From Streptomyces flavochromogenes (GTDB taxonomy: Bacteria > Actinomycetota > Actinomycetes > Streptomycetales > Streptomycetaceae): 56,186 nt of DNA. Under the pieces are notes generated by a model. The model searched no databases. It was not told where the DNA came from and saw nothing but the letters and a program-made list of their open reading frames with translations. How positions within the stretch are numbered: position 1 is the first letter of the stretch; every line of letters begins with the position of its first letter. Of this stretch, positions 35,876 to 43,441 are shown piece by piece. Position numbers and translations under genes: made by a program. Location of the stretch: assembly GCF_000717595.1 (NCBI RefSeq), contig NZ_JNZO01000044.1:1-56186 (forward strand). Direction: 5' to 3'.

Positions 35876-35949
35876 GCGGTGGTCACTGCCGACGGTTCCA
35901 CCGAGTCCGACTCCCTGTTCGAAGAGATCGTCCGCGAGGGCGCCTATTG
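35876..35949 (+). mobile_element. IS256-type transposase N-terminal stub
   Basis: VVTADGSTESDSLFEEIVRE followed by GAY and a stop resembles the beginning of IS256-family (Mutator) transposases, which continue EIVREGARxMLxxALExEV. Only about 20 residues are left. Confidence 0.5.
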
Positions 35950-36077
35950 ATCGATGGCCCCGCCCATGAAGGAATCCCGATCCGGTCATGGTGGAGTCAC
36001 ATGATCGGCTTGCCAGGTCCTATCCACCTTCAACAGTCGCACGCATACTTGGATCACGTCGACAGGGGGAGGAAATA

Positions 36078-36296
36078 GTGGCTTTCATCGTGCTGTTCGG
36101 GGTCTTGGGTGGGCTGGCTCTCTTGTTGATTGTCACGCTCGTGCGCCGCAGCCGGAATCAGACGGAGTCTGCTGAGGGGCTTCGCATCGAGGAGCAGGCC
36201 CGCATGCAGGCGGGACGTGACCGTGTCTCCTTCAGTACGGTGGCCATGCACAACGCGGCGCCCACGGCCAGCGACGTTCACCACCGCCGTCGCTAA
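36078..36296 (+). CDS. Small single-pass membrane protein
   Basis: 72 residues from the GTG at 36078, chosen because GGGGGAGG lies six bases upstream. One hydrophobic N-terminal segment (residues 2-22, FIVLFGVLGGLALLLIVTLV) is followed by a basic stop-transfer RRSR and a hydrophilic tail. It has good codon use and a strong ribosome site in the middle of transposon debris. The function is unknown. Confidence 0.65.
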   Translation: MAFIVLFGVLGGLALLLIVTLVRRSRNQTESAEGLRIEEQARMQAGRDRVSFSTVAMHNAAPTASDVHHRRR

Positions 36297-36481
36297 GAGG
36301 CCCATGAGCCATGGTTGGTGTGTCCGTCGGCCCTGGGCTTCGGGGGTCTGCCGCGGTCGGTGAGGCGAGGAGCCCGTTCCTGACTGTGGTGCTTCCATCT
36401 GATGCCGGTAGAAGGTTCCCGGTCAGCGTGGGTGCCGCGCGCGGGGCGCCGGTGTGGCCTGGCAGGTTGCCGGGTGGGTGC

Positions 36482-37254
36482 TCACCTCTTGGCGGTGCGA
36501 TCGGAGACCAGGCCGGCCACCGCCGAGTAGCTTTCGTCGAAGTACTCGCGGTGTCCGAGGTACCGCTGGAGTGTCCGCCACTGCTGGTGCTCGGGCGTTG
36601 GCGTGCTCGACGCAGACGCGTTCTGATGACTGCCGGCGGCGGGCGGCATCCCACGCCGCGAGGGCCCCCGGCGGGGCGTGCTTCTTCGGCTTCAGGGGCG
36701 GGGCCTGGACCTGGTCGGGAAACTGCTTGGCCGGTCCCTGTAGCCGGCATCGACTTTAGCCATGACCACCGGGTATCGCTTGAACAGGTCGCAGATGCCC
36801 ACGCTCTTCACCGCCGTCTGGTCGTGCACGCGGCGGGGCCGGAACACGCCAGCCCAGAGAGTGCGGCCCTGCCATCGGGGACGACGGTGGCCTTCTTGGT
36901 GTTCTGCCGCATCTTCCCCGAGACGAATGCGCGCCGTCCTGGCACAGCGAAGCCCCGGGCAGCCGAAAGCGGACGGATCTCATGGACGGCGCGGGTGATC
37001 GTGGAGCGGTCCACGCCGTAGAGCACAGCCGGAGCTGAATGCGGAAGCTGTGACCGCAGGACGACCGGGGTGATGATGATCCGGTCGGTGAACACCAACT
37101 GATGGTTCGGGCCGGCCCCGGCTGCACGCAGACGGCCGCGACCCCTGCGGTTGTGTGGTCGGCCCTCCTCAGAGGCCGTCCACGCATGAGCCAACTCGCG
37201 TACCAGCGTACCGAGTCGACGGTGCTGTAGGCCGGTGAAGACGGGAGGGGCCAT
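36482..37254 (-). mobile_element. Decayed full-span IS5-family transposase
   Basis: The minus strand carries almost the whole length of an IS5-family DDE transposase in pieces. The N-terminal part has LVFTDRIIITPVVLRSQLP and YGVDRSTITRAVHEIRPL. A deletion after ARGFAVPG removes the first catalytic Asp region, and RRAFVSGKMRQNTKKATVVP follows. Three frameshifts then separate GRTLWAGVFRPRRVHDQTAV, KVDAGYRD, RRQSSERVCVEHANA and the C-terminus EYFDESYSAVAGLVSDRTAK, which ends at 36482. The element is dead. Terminal inverted repeats were not located. Confidence 0.9.
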
Positions 37255-37321
37255 GGCCGTGCGACCGAGGCATTGCGTCACATCAAAATCCAACCCGCAC
37301 AGCCCCCTCACGTCAGGGCCC

Positions 37322-37504
37322 TCAGAAACTGTCGAGCGCGCCCACGGCCGCACAGATGTGGCCCAAGTCCTGGTTGGGAACCGCGAGAGCCTCGTCCCAC
37401 AAGGGGTGCTCGCCTCGCGAGACCCGACGGACTTCGGGTTGATCGATATGAGCGTGCATGGGGCCATCCTCGGCTACGGACCCCCGGACCTCAATCGCGC
37501 ACAA
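37322..37504 (-). CDS. Short hypothetical frame, possible gene fragment
   Basis: 60 codons, ending GEHPLWDEALAVPNQDLGHI and CAAVGALDSF. The C-terminal half has protein-like composition, but the N-terminal half and the ribosome site are weak. It may be the tail of a gene cut by the neighbouring transposase. Confidence 0.35.
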   Translation of the reverse strand: MCAIEVRGSVAEDGPMHAHIDQPEVRRVSRGEHPLWDEALAVPNQDLGHICAAVGALDSF

Positions 37505-37522
37505 CCTCGTAAGAAGCGACTG

Positions 37523-38812
37523 CTAAAGGGAACGTTCCTGAACCGGGTGGCTGGATTCGGGGTGGTGTGGTTCATCGGCCGGGGCGGCGGCCGCACGGAG
37601 TGCTGCTTCGACCCGGCGGTTGCTGGTCATGGTCGCGGTGAGGGTGGTCATGGCCAGGAGAAGGCCGGCGGCGGTGTAGAGCGGGGTGCGTACGTCGTAG
37701 GTGGTCGCCAGCCAGCCGCCGAGGAAGGCGCCGAGGGGCGCCGCGCACATGGCGAGCATGCGGGAGGTGGAGGCGACCCGGCCCATCAGGTGGGCGGGGA
37801 CGATCGACTGTCGGAGGGAGGGGGCGAGCACCATCGTGGCACCCATGCCCGCGCCGCAGACGGCGAGTGCGAGGCCGGCGACGTACGGGTTCGGGGCGGC
37901 GGCAAGGCCCAGAATGGCGAGTCCTTCGACTGCTGCCGTGCAGGTCAGTGCGGTGCCGGTGCCGAGTCGTCGGCCGAGGAAGGAGGCGATGCCCGCGCCG
38001 AGCAGACCGCCGGTGGCCTCTGCGGTGAGGAGCAGGCCGAAGCCGAAGGTGTCGATGCCGAGACGATCGTGCGCGAAGAGGGCGAGGACGGTCTCCACGG
38101 CGAGGAAGGCGATGTTGCCGACCGCCGGGCGCAGCGCGAGCCCGAGAAGCAGCCGGTCCCGGAAAACGTAGGAGGCTCCGGCTCGCGCCTGGCGAAGCAG
38201 CGACTCGCGGGCCTGCGGTACGGGTCTGGGTGTGGTGGGCAGCGATCGTACGAGCAGTGCGGAGAGCGCGAACGAGACCGCGTCGGCGAGCAGCGGAACC
38301 GCACGTCCGAGCGCGAGCAGCGCACTGCCCGCGGGCGGCCCTGCGAAGCCCGACATCGCGGTCTGGGCGCCGCGCAGGCGCGAGTTGGCGCGCTCCAGGA
38401 GTTGGGGGTCGCGACCGAGGAGGTCCGGCAGGTAGGCCGTGGCCGCGGTGTCGAAGAAGAGTCCGCCGAGGCCGAGGAGGAAGGCTACGGCCGCGAGCAG
38501 CGAAATGCTCAGTGTGTCGAGCGCCGCGGCCGCCGCCGGTATCGCGAGCAGCACCGCACGCGCCGCGTCCGCGACCCACATGGTGCGCCGGCGGTCCCAA
38601 CGGTCCACCAGGGCGCCGCCGAGCACCCCGAAGAGCAGCCACGGCAGCGTCCCGGCGGCCGTGACGACGGCGAGCGCCATCGGGTCCCGCGTCAACGTCA
38701 ACGCGAGCAGCGGCATCGCGGCGTGCGACACCCCGTCACCGAGCGAGGACACCGTCTGCGCGGTCCACAGCCGTCCGAACCCCGTCGGCGGCTTCGCTGT
38801 CTCTGCAGTCAC
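37523..38812 (-). CDS. MFS transporter (drug efflux type)
   Basis: 429 residues with 12 predicted membrane helices. The cytoplasmic loop motif GGALVDRWDRRRT (loop 2-3) is typical of major-facilitator exporters. The GTG start overlaps the stop of the ArsR gene (GTGA), so the pair is translationally coupled. Control by the upstream ArsR protein is very likely. The exported substrate is unknown; the subgroup is that of macrolide or multidrug exporters. Confidence 0.92.
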   Translation of the reverse strand: MTAETAKPPTGFGRLWTAQTVSSLGDGVSHAAMPLLALTLTRDPMALAVVTAAGTLPWLLFGVLGGALVDRWDRRRTMWVADAARAVLLAIPAAAAALDTLSISLLAAVAFLLGLGGLFFDTAATAYLPDLLGRDPQLLERANSRLRGAQTAMSGFAGPPAGSALLALGRAVPLLADAVSFALSALLVRSLPTTPRPVPQARESLLRQARAGASYVFRDRLLLGLALRPAVGNIAFLAVETVLALFAHDRLGIDTFGFGLLLTAEATGGLLGAGIASFLGRRLGTGTALTCTAAVEGLAILGLAAAPNPYVAGLALAVCGAGMGATMVLAPSLRQSIVPAHLMGRVASTSRMLAMCAAPLGAFLGGWLATTYDVRTPLYTAAGLLLAMTTLTATMTSNRRVEAALRAAAAPADEPHHPESSHPVQERSL

Positions 38813-39348
38813 TTGGCGTCCCCTTCTGCCTGCTCGCGCGATGCCGGGTGGAACAGTGCGAAGACGAGTGACGCGTCCGGCAGCGACGGATCGGACAGCT
38901 TCCGGTATTCGTCTGCCAGTGCCTGCAGCCGTGCCCCCAGCTGCGCGAACTGCTCCTCGGTGAGCCGCAGATGCGCCATCCCCACGTGCCGTTCGCTGTC
39001 CGCCGGTGCAGCTTCCAGGTCGGCCACCGCATGCCGCATGAGCACATCCGGTCCTCCCTCGCCCGGGTCCGGCAGCACGATCGCCCTTGCGGCCATGGCG
39101 TAGTACCGCTCGGTGACTCCCCGGACCTTCCGCGTCCGCACCACCTTCACCAGGCCGGCCCGCTCCAGCAGCCGTACGTGGTAGCTGGAGCTGCCCTTCG
39201 CGAGGCCCACTCGCTCGGCGATCTGCGTGATCGTCGCAGGTTCGAAGCGGAGCACGGCCATGATCCGGTGGCGCGTGAGATTGGAGACGGCGCGTAGCTG
39301 CTCGTCCGTGGTGACGTGGAACGTGTCGGGAAGATCATCTGTAGGCAT
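38809..39348 (-). CDS. ArsR-type winged-helix regulator
   Basis: 179 residues from the ATG at 39346-39348 with TTGGAGC upstream. Winged-helix residues about 12-90 include LTRHRIMAVLRFEPATITQI and AERVGLAKGSSSYHVRLLER. No cysteine pair for metal binding is present, so the signal is probably an organic molecule. It is first in the operon with the MFS exporter, and a palindromic operator lies just before its start. Confidence 0.9.
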   Translation of the reverse strand: MPTDDLPDTFHVTTDEQLRAVSNLTRHRIMAVLRFEPATITQIAERVGLAKGSSSYHVRLLERAGLVKVVRTRKVRGVTERYYAMAARAIVLPDPGEGGPDVLMRHAVADLEAAPADSERHVGMAHLRLTEEQFAQLGARLQALADEYRKLSDPSLPDASLVFALFHPASREQAEGDAK

Positions 39349-39353
39349 GCTCC

Positions 39354-39383
39354 AATGGTCAACACTTCTTGACCATTGGTCAA
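39354..39383. promoter_or_regulatory. ArsR-type operator
   Basis: TTGACCATTGGTCAA (39369-39383) is a perfect palindrome around one central base. A half-site, AATGGTCAA, lies at 39354-39362, so regulator dimers could bind side by side. It is six bases from the ArsR start codon and probably overlaps the promoter. Confidence 0.8.
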
Positions 39384-39792
39384 GGGGGTTTTGCTTCTGA
39401 CTTTCGAAGTCGGCCGTCCAGCATGCGAGACCTCCGCTCCTCAAAGGGGCGGACGTTCTTGGTGACTTGAGCCGCGTCTGCCGGCGTCCCATCGAGGGGC
39501 CGTGCCGGTGATCAGCTCCCGATCGGGCCGGCTGCCGTTTCCCCTGCGGTCGTCCATGTCTCAACCGAGGTGACCGCGCGCGGGGGGTGTTCGCCGTCGG
39601 GTTTCACCGGGCTGGTCGGTGCGCCGCCGGGTGACGCTCGGGATGTTCCGGTGCCGGGTGGTGGATGCGGCGGGCTGCCATGTCGCTGATGCGGGGACGG
39701 CGCCCCGGGTTGCCGGTGTGGGGGAGCGTGTCATCGAGAGTGGTCAGGATTCGAGAAGCTCTGGCTGCTGCGTCGCCTCTAGCGTGATGGTC

Positions 39793-40452
39793 ATGGCAAC
39801 CACCGCTTCCCCCGCAGCCCACATGTCGGTCGTGTCCGTCACGCTTGAGGTGGCCGATCTGCCGGCCGCTCGTCGTTTCTACAGCGCCTTCGGTGTGGAC
39901 ACGTACGTACGCCTGCGGGCATCCGAGGCGCACTCCACCGGATTCCGTGGCTTCACCCTGGCGCTGACGGTGTCCGGGCCGGCGACCGTCGACAGTTTCG
40001 TCGGCGCCGCCGTCGAGGCCGGCGCCACGGTGCTGAAGCCCGCCACGAAGTCGCTGTGGGGCTACGGCGGCGTGGTCCAGGCCCCGGACGGGACGATCTG
40101 GAAGATCGCGACCTCGGCGAAGAGGGACACCGGCCCCGCCACCCGTGAGATCGACGAGGTCGTCCTGCTGATCGGCGTCGAGGACGTGAAGGCCACCAGA
40201 GAGTTCTACGTCGGCCGGGGCCTGACCGTCGCGAAGAGCTTCGGTGGCAAGTACGCGGAGTTCGCCCCGGGGCAGCACAGCCCGGTCAAGCTGGCGCTGT
40301 ACAAGCGCCGTGCCCTGGCCAAGGACCTCGGCGTTCCCGTCGAGGGTACGGGCTCGCACCGCATCGTCCTGGGGGGCACCGCCGACGGCTTCACCGACCT
40401 GGACGGGTTCGCCTGGGAGGCTACCGAGTCCCTCGCCCCCACGCCGTCGTGA
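39793..40452 (+). CDS. Two-module VOC/glyoxalase-like protein
   Basis: 219 residues from the ATG at 39793. The first module (residues about 10-110) contains SVTLEVADLPAARRFYSAFG. The second (about 115-215) contains EVVLLIGVEDVKATREFYVG. Metal ligands are not clear. It is the first of three genes in the same direction (then the DUF1905-type and DoxX genes), a set often seen together in Streptomyces. Possible roles are resistance or redox detoxification. Confidence 0.85.
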   Translation: MATTASPAAHMSVVSVTLEVADLPAARRFYSAFGVDTYVRLRASEAHSTGFRGFTLALTVSGPATVDSFVGAAVEAGATVLKPATKSLWGYGGVVQAPDGTIWKIATSAKRDTGPATREIDEVVLLIGVEDVKATREFYVGRGLTVAKSFGGKYAEFAPGQHSPVKLALYKRRALAKDLGVPVEGTGSHRIVLGGTADGFTDLDGFAWEATESLAPTPS

Positions 40453-40494
40453 CTCCCTGGCCCTGTGAGCCGGCAGAACAATTGGAGGAAGATC

Positions 40495-40929
40495 ATGAAG
40501 TTTCGCACCTTCGTTGAGCCCCCGGAGCCCATGCGGGGTCTGGAGGTTCCGCCCGAGGTGGTGGCAGCGCTCGGCGGGGGCGCGCGACCGCCCGTGACGA
40601 TCACGGTCAACGGGCATTCCTGGAAGAGCCGGGTCGCCCTCATGCGAGGCCGCCATCTGCTGGGCCTCAGCAACGCCAACCGGCAGTCCGCGGGGGTCGG
40701 CATCGGCGAGGAGGTCGAGGTCGTGCTGGAGCTCGACACCGAGCCGCGCGTCGTGGTCGAGCCCCCGGATCTCGCGCGAGCTCTGGACAGCGACCCCGAC
40801 GCCCGCGCCGCATACGACAGCCTTCCCCATGGCCGTAAGCGCGAGCATGTGCGGGCCGTCGAGAGCGCGAAGAGGCCCGAGACGCGCCGCCGGCGCATCG
40901 AGAAGGCCATCGACAGCCTGCGGGGCTGA
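40495..40929 (+). CDS. DUF1905 / YdeI-like protein
   Basis: 144 residues with GGAGGAAG upstream. The N-terminal beta-barrel-like DUF1905 domain (MKFRTFVEPPEP through VVLELDTEPR) is followed by a YdeI/OmpD-associated helical tail with LDSDPDARAAYDSLPHGRKR and RRIEKAIDSLR. The role is unknown. It starts 42 bases after the VOC gene and is likely in the same operon. Confidence 0.85.
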   Translation: MKFRTFVEPPEPMRGLEVPPEVVAALGGGARPPVTITVNGHSWKSRVALMRGRHLLGLSNANRQSAGVGIGEEVEVVLELDTEPRVVVEPPDLARALDSDPDARAAYDSLPHGRKREHVRAVESAKRPETRRRRIEKAIDSLRG

Positions 40930-41013
40930 CCCGAAAGCAAGGACTCCCGCGGCACCGCAGATCGCCGCGCACAGGCCCGACCCTGCTCCCGTTTCCCCCG
41001 TGAAAGGACACGC

Positions 41014-41475
41014 ATGTCCAAGCGACTGATGACCGGTCTGTACTGGTTCCTGGCCTTCGAGTTCATCCTGGGTGCCATCACCAAATACTGGCCCGGCGAC
41101 ACGATTCTCAGCCCGGCATACTCCATGAAGTTCGCCGACTGGGGCTACCCGCCCTGGATGCGCTTCGTGGTCGGCGCCCTGGAAGGCATCGCCGCCGTCC
41201 TGCTCGTGATCCCCGACCGGCGAGCGCGTTTCCTGGGTGCCACGACGCTGATGTTCGTGCTTACCGGCGCGGCCACCACCCACATCGTCAACCACGATCC
41301 GGCGGTGGAGAGCTGGGCCGCGCCGGCCCACCTTGTGATCATGGGCGTTCTTGCGCTGGTCAACTGGCCTGCCGACTGGCGAGACCTCCTGCGGACTCCT
41401 GCCACGCCGGCAGCCCGGACACCACGTCCGTCCCATGGCACGGCAAAGGTGCGGCACATCGGAGGAGAATCCTGA
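41014..41475 (+). CDS. DoxX-family membrane protein
   Basis: 153 residues with AAAGGA upstream. Four hydrophobic segments lie at about 8-25, 45-65, 70-90 and 105-120. The opening WFLAFEFILGAITKYWPGD and FVVGALEGIAAVLLVIP fit the DoxX-like family, which is linked to thiol/redox protection in actinobacteria. It is the third gene of the VOC/DUF1905/DoxX set. Confidence 0.85.
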   Translation: MSKRLMTGLYWFLAFEFILGAITKYWPGDTILSPAYSMKFADWGYPPWMRFVVGALEGIAAVLLVIPDRRARFLGATTLMFVLTGAATTHIVNHDPAVESWAAPAHLVIMGVLALVNWPADWRDLLRTPATPAARTPRPSHGTAKVRHIGGES

Positions 41476-41617
41476 CCCGCACCGACCCGCACCGACCCGC
41501 GGGGGCCTGGAGGCCCTGCCGCCGGACCCGGCGTCGCAAGCTGTGTGGGGGAGGAGCCCTGCGAGGGGTGCCCAGGGGCACGACAGGCTGCCGATCTCCG
41601 GCGAATGGGCGCATGGC

Positions 41618-41972
41618 ATGGCCATGTGGCCGCTGGGCATACGGATGGTCGCGCTCGGTGCGGCCCCGGTGATCCTCGCCGGATGCGGCTCCGACCGTCG
41701 GGACGGCGGCGGAGGAGACGACAGGTACGAGCACAGCCCGGACGCTCGCCGCTCCGATCCGCATCGACGGTGTCCGTCCATCCGAAGGCGGCCGGTCTCT
41801 GGTCGTCGAGGCCGAAGTACCTGAAGGCGCACGCGACCTCGTGCGTAACCTGCGCGGTGAACTCGATACCGTCGAGCACGGCACGGTGTACGTGTGGGTT
41901 CCGCCACGAGACCCGTTCCCTGGACCGGCCCCCGGCCGCACCGGGACGCAGCGGGGGTCGAAGCGACGGTGA
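41618..41972 (+). pseudogene. Frameshifted small lipoprotein gene
   Basis: From the ATG at 41618 the frame gives a signal peptide with a proper lipobox (VALGAAPVILAGC) and GSDRRDGGGGDD, then loses sense. The next frame continues with TARTLAAPIRIDGVRPSEGG and RSLVVEAEVPEGARDLVRNL, ending at 41972. Both halves are clearly coding, so a one-base change in the Gly-rich stretch near 41710 separates them. A real frameshift or a sequencing error are both possible. Confidence 0.7.
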
Positions 41973-42518
41973 AGCCCGGGCGGGGCGCCGGCGACGACTG
42001 CTCTCCCTCGGGTGTCTCCCAGCGCTGGTGCTACCAGGCTGAGACCTCGGGCTGAGACCTTGGGCCGGCGGCCGGTCATCGCGAACGGCGCCGCGGTTGC
42101 GCGGGTGTCCGTAAACTCCTCCCGGAGTTGCCCGTACGCCTCTGTGCGTCGCTGTCGACGCTCGACCGCGGATGATCCGCCGAACTGGCGGCCCTGCGGA
42201 TACCGGAACCGCACATTCTGCGGAGCACTTCACATCCAGCCTGCCTACGGAGATGGGCAGGGGGCGCGACGAAGCGGCTGGTCCGGCCGCGGCGTCCGAT
42301 GACCGTGATCCGGCTGGCTTCGGCTCTTCAACCGACGGCATTTCTCCGTGGGTTCAAGATGCGTCCAGTGACCATCGGCGCTGTGGATGTCCACGAGAGA
42401 CAGTGGCAGCGTCGCCCTCTCGTCCAACCCGCGCGTCGACCTGCTCCGGAGATCGACGTGATCGTTCAGCTGGAAACGAGCCGCACGGTCCGCGGCAGAA
42501 CTGACAGCATGCGGTGCC
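41973..42518. other. Intergenic region, no supported gene
   Basis: Minus-strand frames here show some charged, helix-like stretches (VERRQRRTEAYGQLREEF near 42140) but no complete gene. Confidence 0.4.
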
Positions 42519-43061
42519 ATGGCAGATGACAGCAGCACGAGTGCGTTTCAAGCGGGTCAGACGGGACTCATCGTCCGGATCCCGGAGGCGGAGCCGGCCG
42601 TCCACGGGTGGCGCGAACGGCTCGACCCTTCAGCCCGGGCCGGGGTCCCTGCCCACGTCACCGTGCTCTTCCCGTTTCTCGATGAGAGCCGGATAGATGC
42701 GCTCGTCCACGCCGCACTCGCGAACGTGCTGGGGCGCCACCCGGCCTTCGACCTGCGGTTCGAGAGGTGCAGACGGTTCCCGGGAGTGCTCCATCTCGTC
42801 CCGGAGCCGGACACGCGGTTGCGGCAGCTCACTGAGGCGATCGCGAATCGTTGGCCCGAGGCTCCGCCCTATGGCGGCCGGTTCGCCGAGATCGTGCCGC
42901 ACCTGACCATCGCGCAAGGTCAGGAAGGCCCCGTCCTGGAGGAGATCGAGGCCGACCTCGCCGTCAGGCTCCCGTTCACCTCTCACGTCTCGTCGGTTGA
43001 ACTCATCGTTCACGACGGCACGAAGTGGCAGGAGCGAGCGTCGTTCCCACTCGGAGAATGA
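42519..43061 (+). CDS. 2H phosphoesterase (2'-5' RNA ligase-like)
   Basis: 180 residues. The two catalytic HxTx motifs are present: HVTV at 46-49 and HLTI at 128-131, about 80 residues apart as expected. The family hydrolyses or ligates 2'-5' or cyclic phosphates in RNA and nucleotides. The gene stands alone just before the tap region. Confidence 0.9.
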   Translation: MADDSSTSAFQAGQTGLIVRIPEAEPAVHGWRERLDPSARAGVPAHVTVLFPFLDESRIDALVHAALANVLGRHPAFDLRFERCRRFPGVLHLVPEPDTRLRQLTEAIANRWPEAPPYGGRFAEIVPHLTIAQGQEGPVLEEIEADLAVRLPFTSHVSSVELIVHDGTKWQERASFPLGE

Positions 43062-43381
43062 GGCAGGTCACGAGAGCTGGCTGGGCCGCTGCCCGTTGGG
43101 TGCCGGCCCGGCCGGGATTTCCGGTCAGCTCGGTTCAGCGTGCTCGCCGTGCACGCAGGCTGGGTCCTTGCCGTACGAGCATCTGGACGCTGCTCCGGCA
43201 CGCACATCGGCCCCTACGCGGCGGGGGTGCGTCCTCGACGTCGGGCGGCTCCGGATGCGTTGCATGGCGGCGAGCGCGGAGCCGGGGGAGTTGCAGGTCC
43301 CTCGGGGATCCGGAGCCGCACGGTGTACTCCATGGGGTGTGGGCGTGGCCATGCGGTCCTGGGTGTCGAGCCTGCCGGTAT

Positions 43382-43432
43382 CCCCCGTACGGGGGTAAGG
43401 TAAAGGTTAAATCTGTAGGTAAATCTGTTAGG
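43382..43432. promoter_or_regulatory. Palindrome and direct repeats upstream of tap
   Basis: CCCCCGTACGGGGG (43382-43395) is a perfect palindrome. It is followed by GGTAAGGTAAAGG and by two adjacent copies of a 12-13-base repeat (TTAAATCTGTAGG at 43407, TAAATCTGTTAGG at 43420), ten bases before the tap start. They could be the operator of the tap-tpg operon, perhaps bound by the N-terminal HTH of Tap itself. The remaining bases of 43062-43381 hold no gene. Confidence 0.6.
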
Positions 43433-43441
43433 TTCCGGGGT

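Noticed and set aside
37235..39103. Plus-strand open frame of 622 codons
   Set aside because: It is antisense to the MFS and ArsR genes; Gly/Arg/Glu-rich shadow.
41014..41475. Idea that VOC/DUF1905/DoxX is a new defence system
   Set aside because: The set is a common arrangement of small accessory proteins in actinobacteria, and nothing links it to defence.
39604..41907. Minus-strand open frame of 767 codons
   Set aside because: It is a shadow of the VOC, DUF1905 and DoxX genes, which have clear ribosome sites and family matches on the plus strand.
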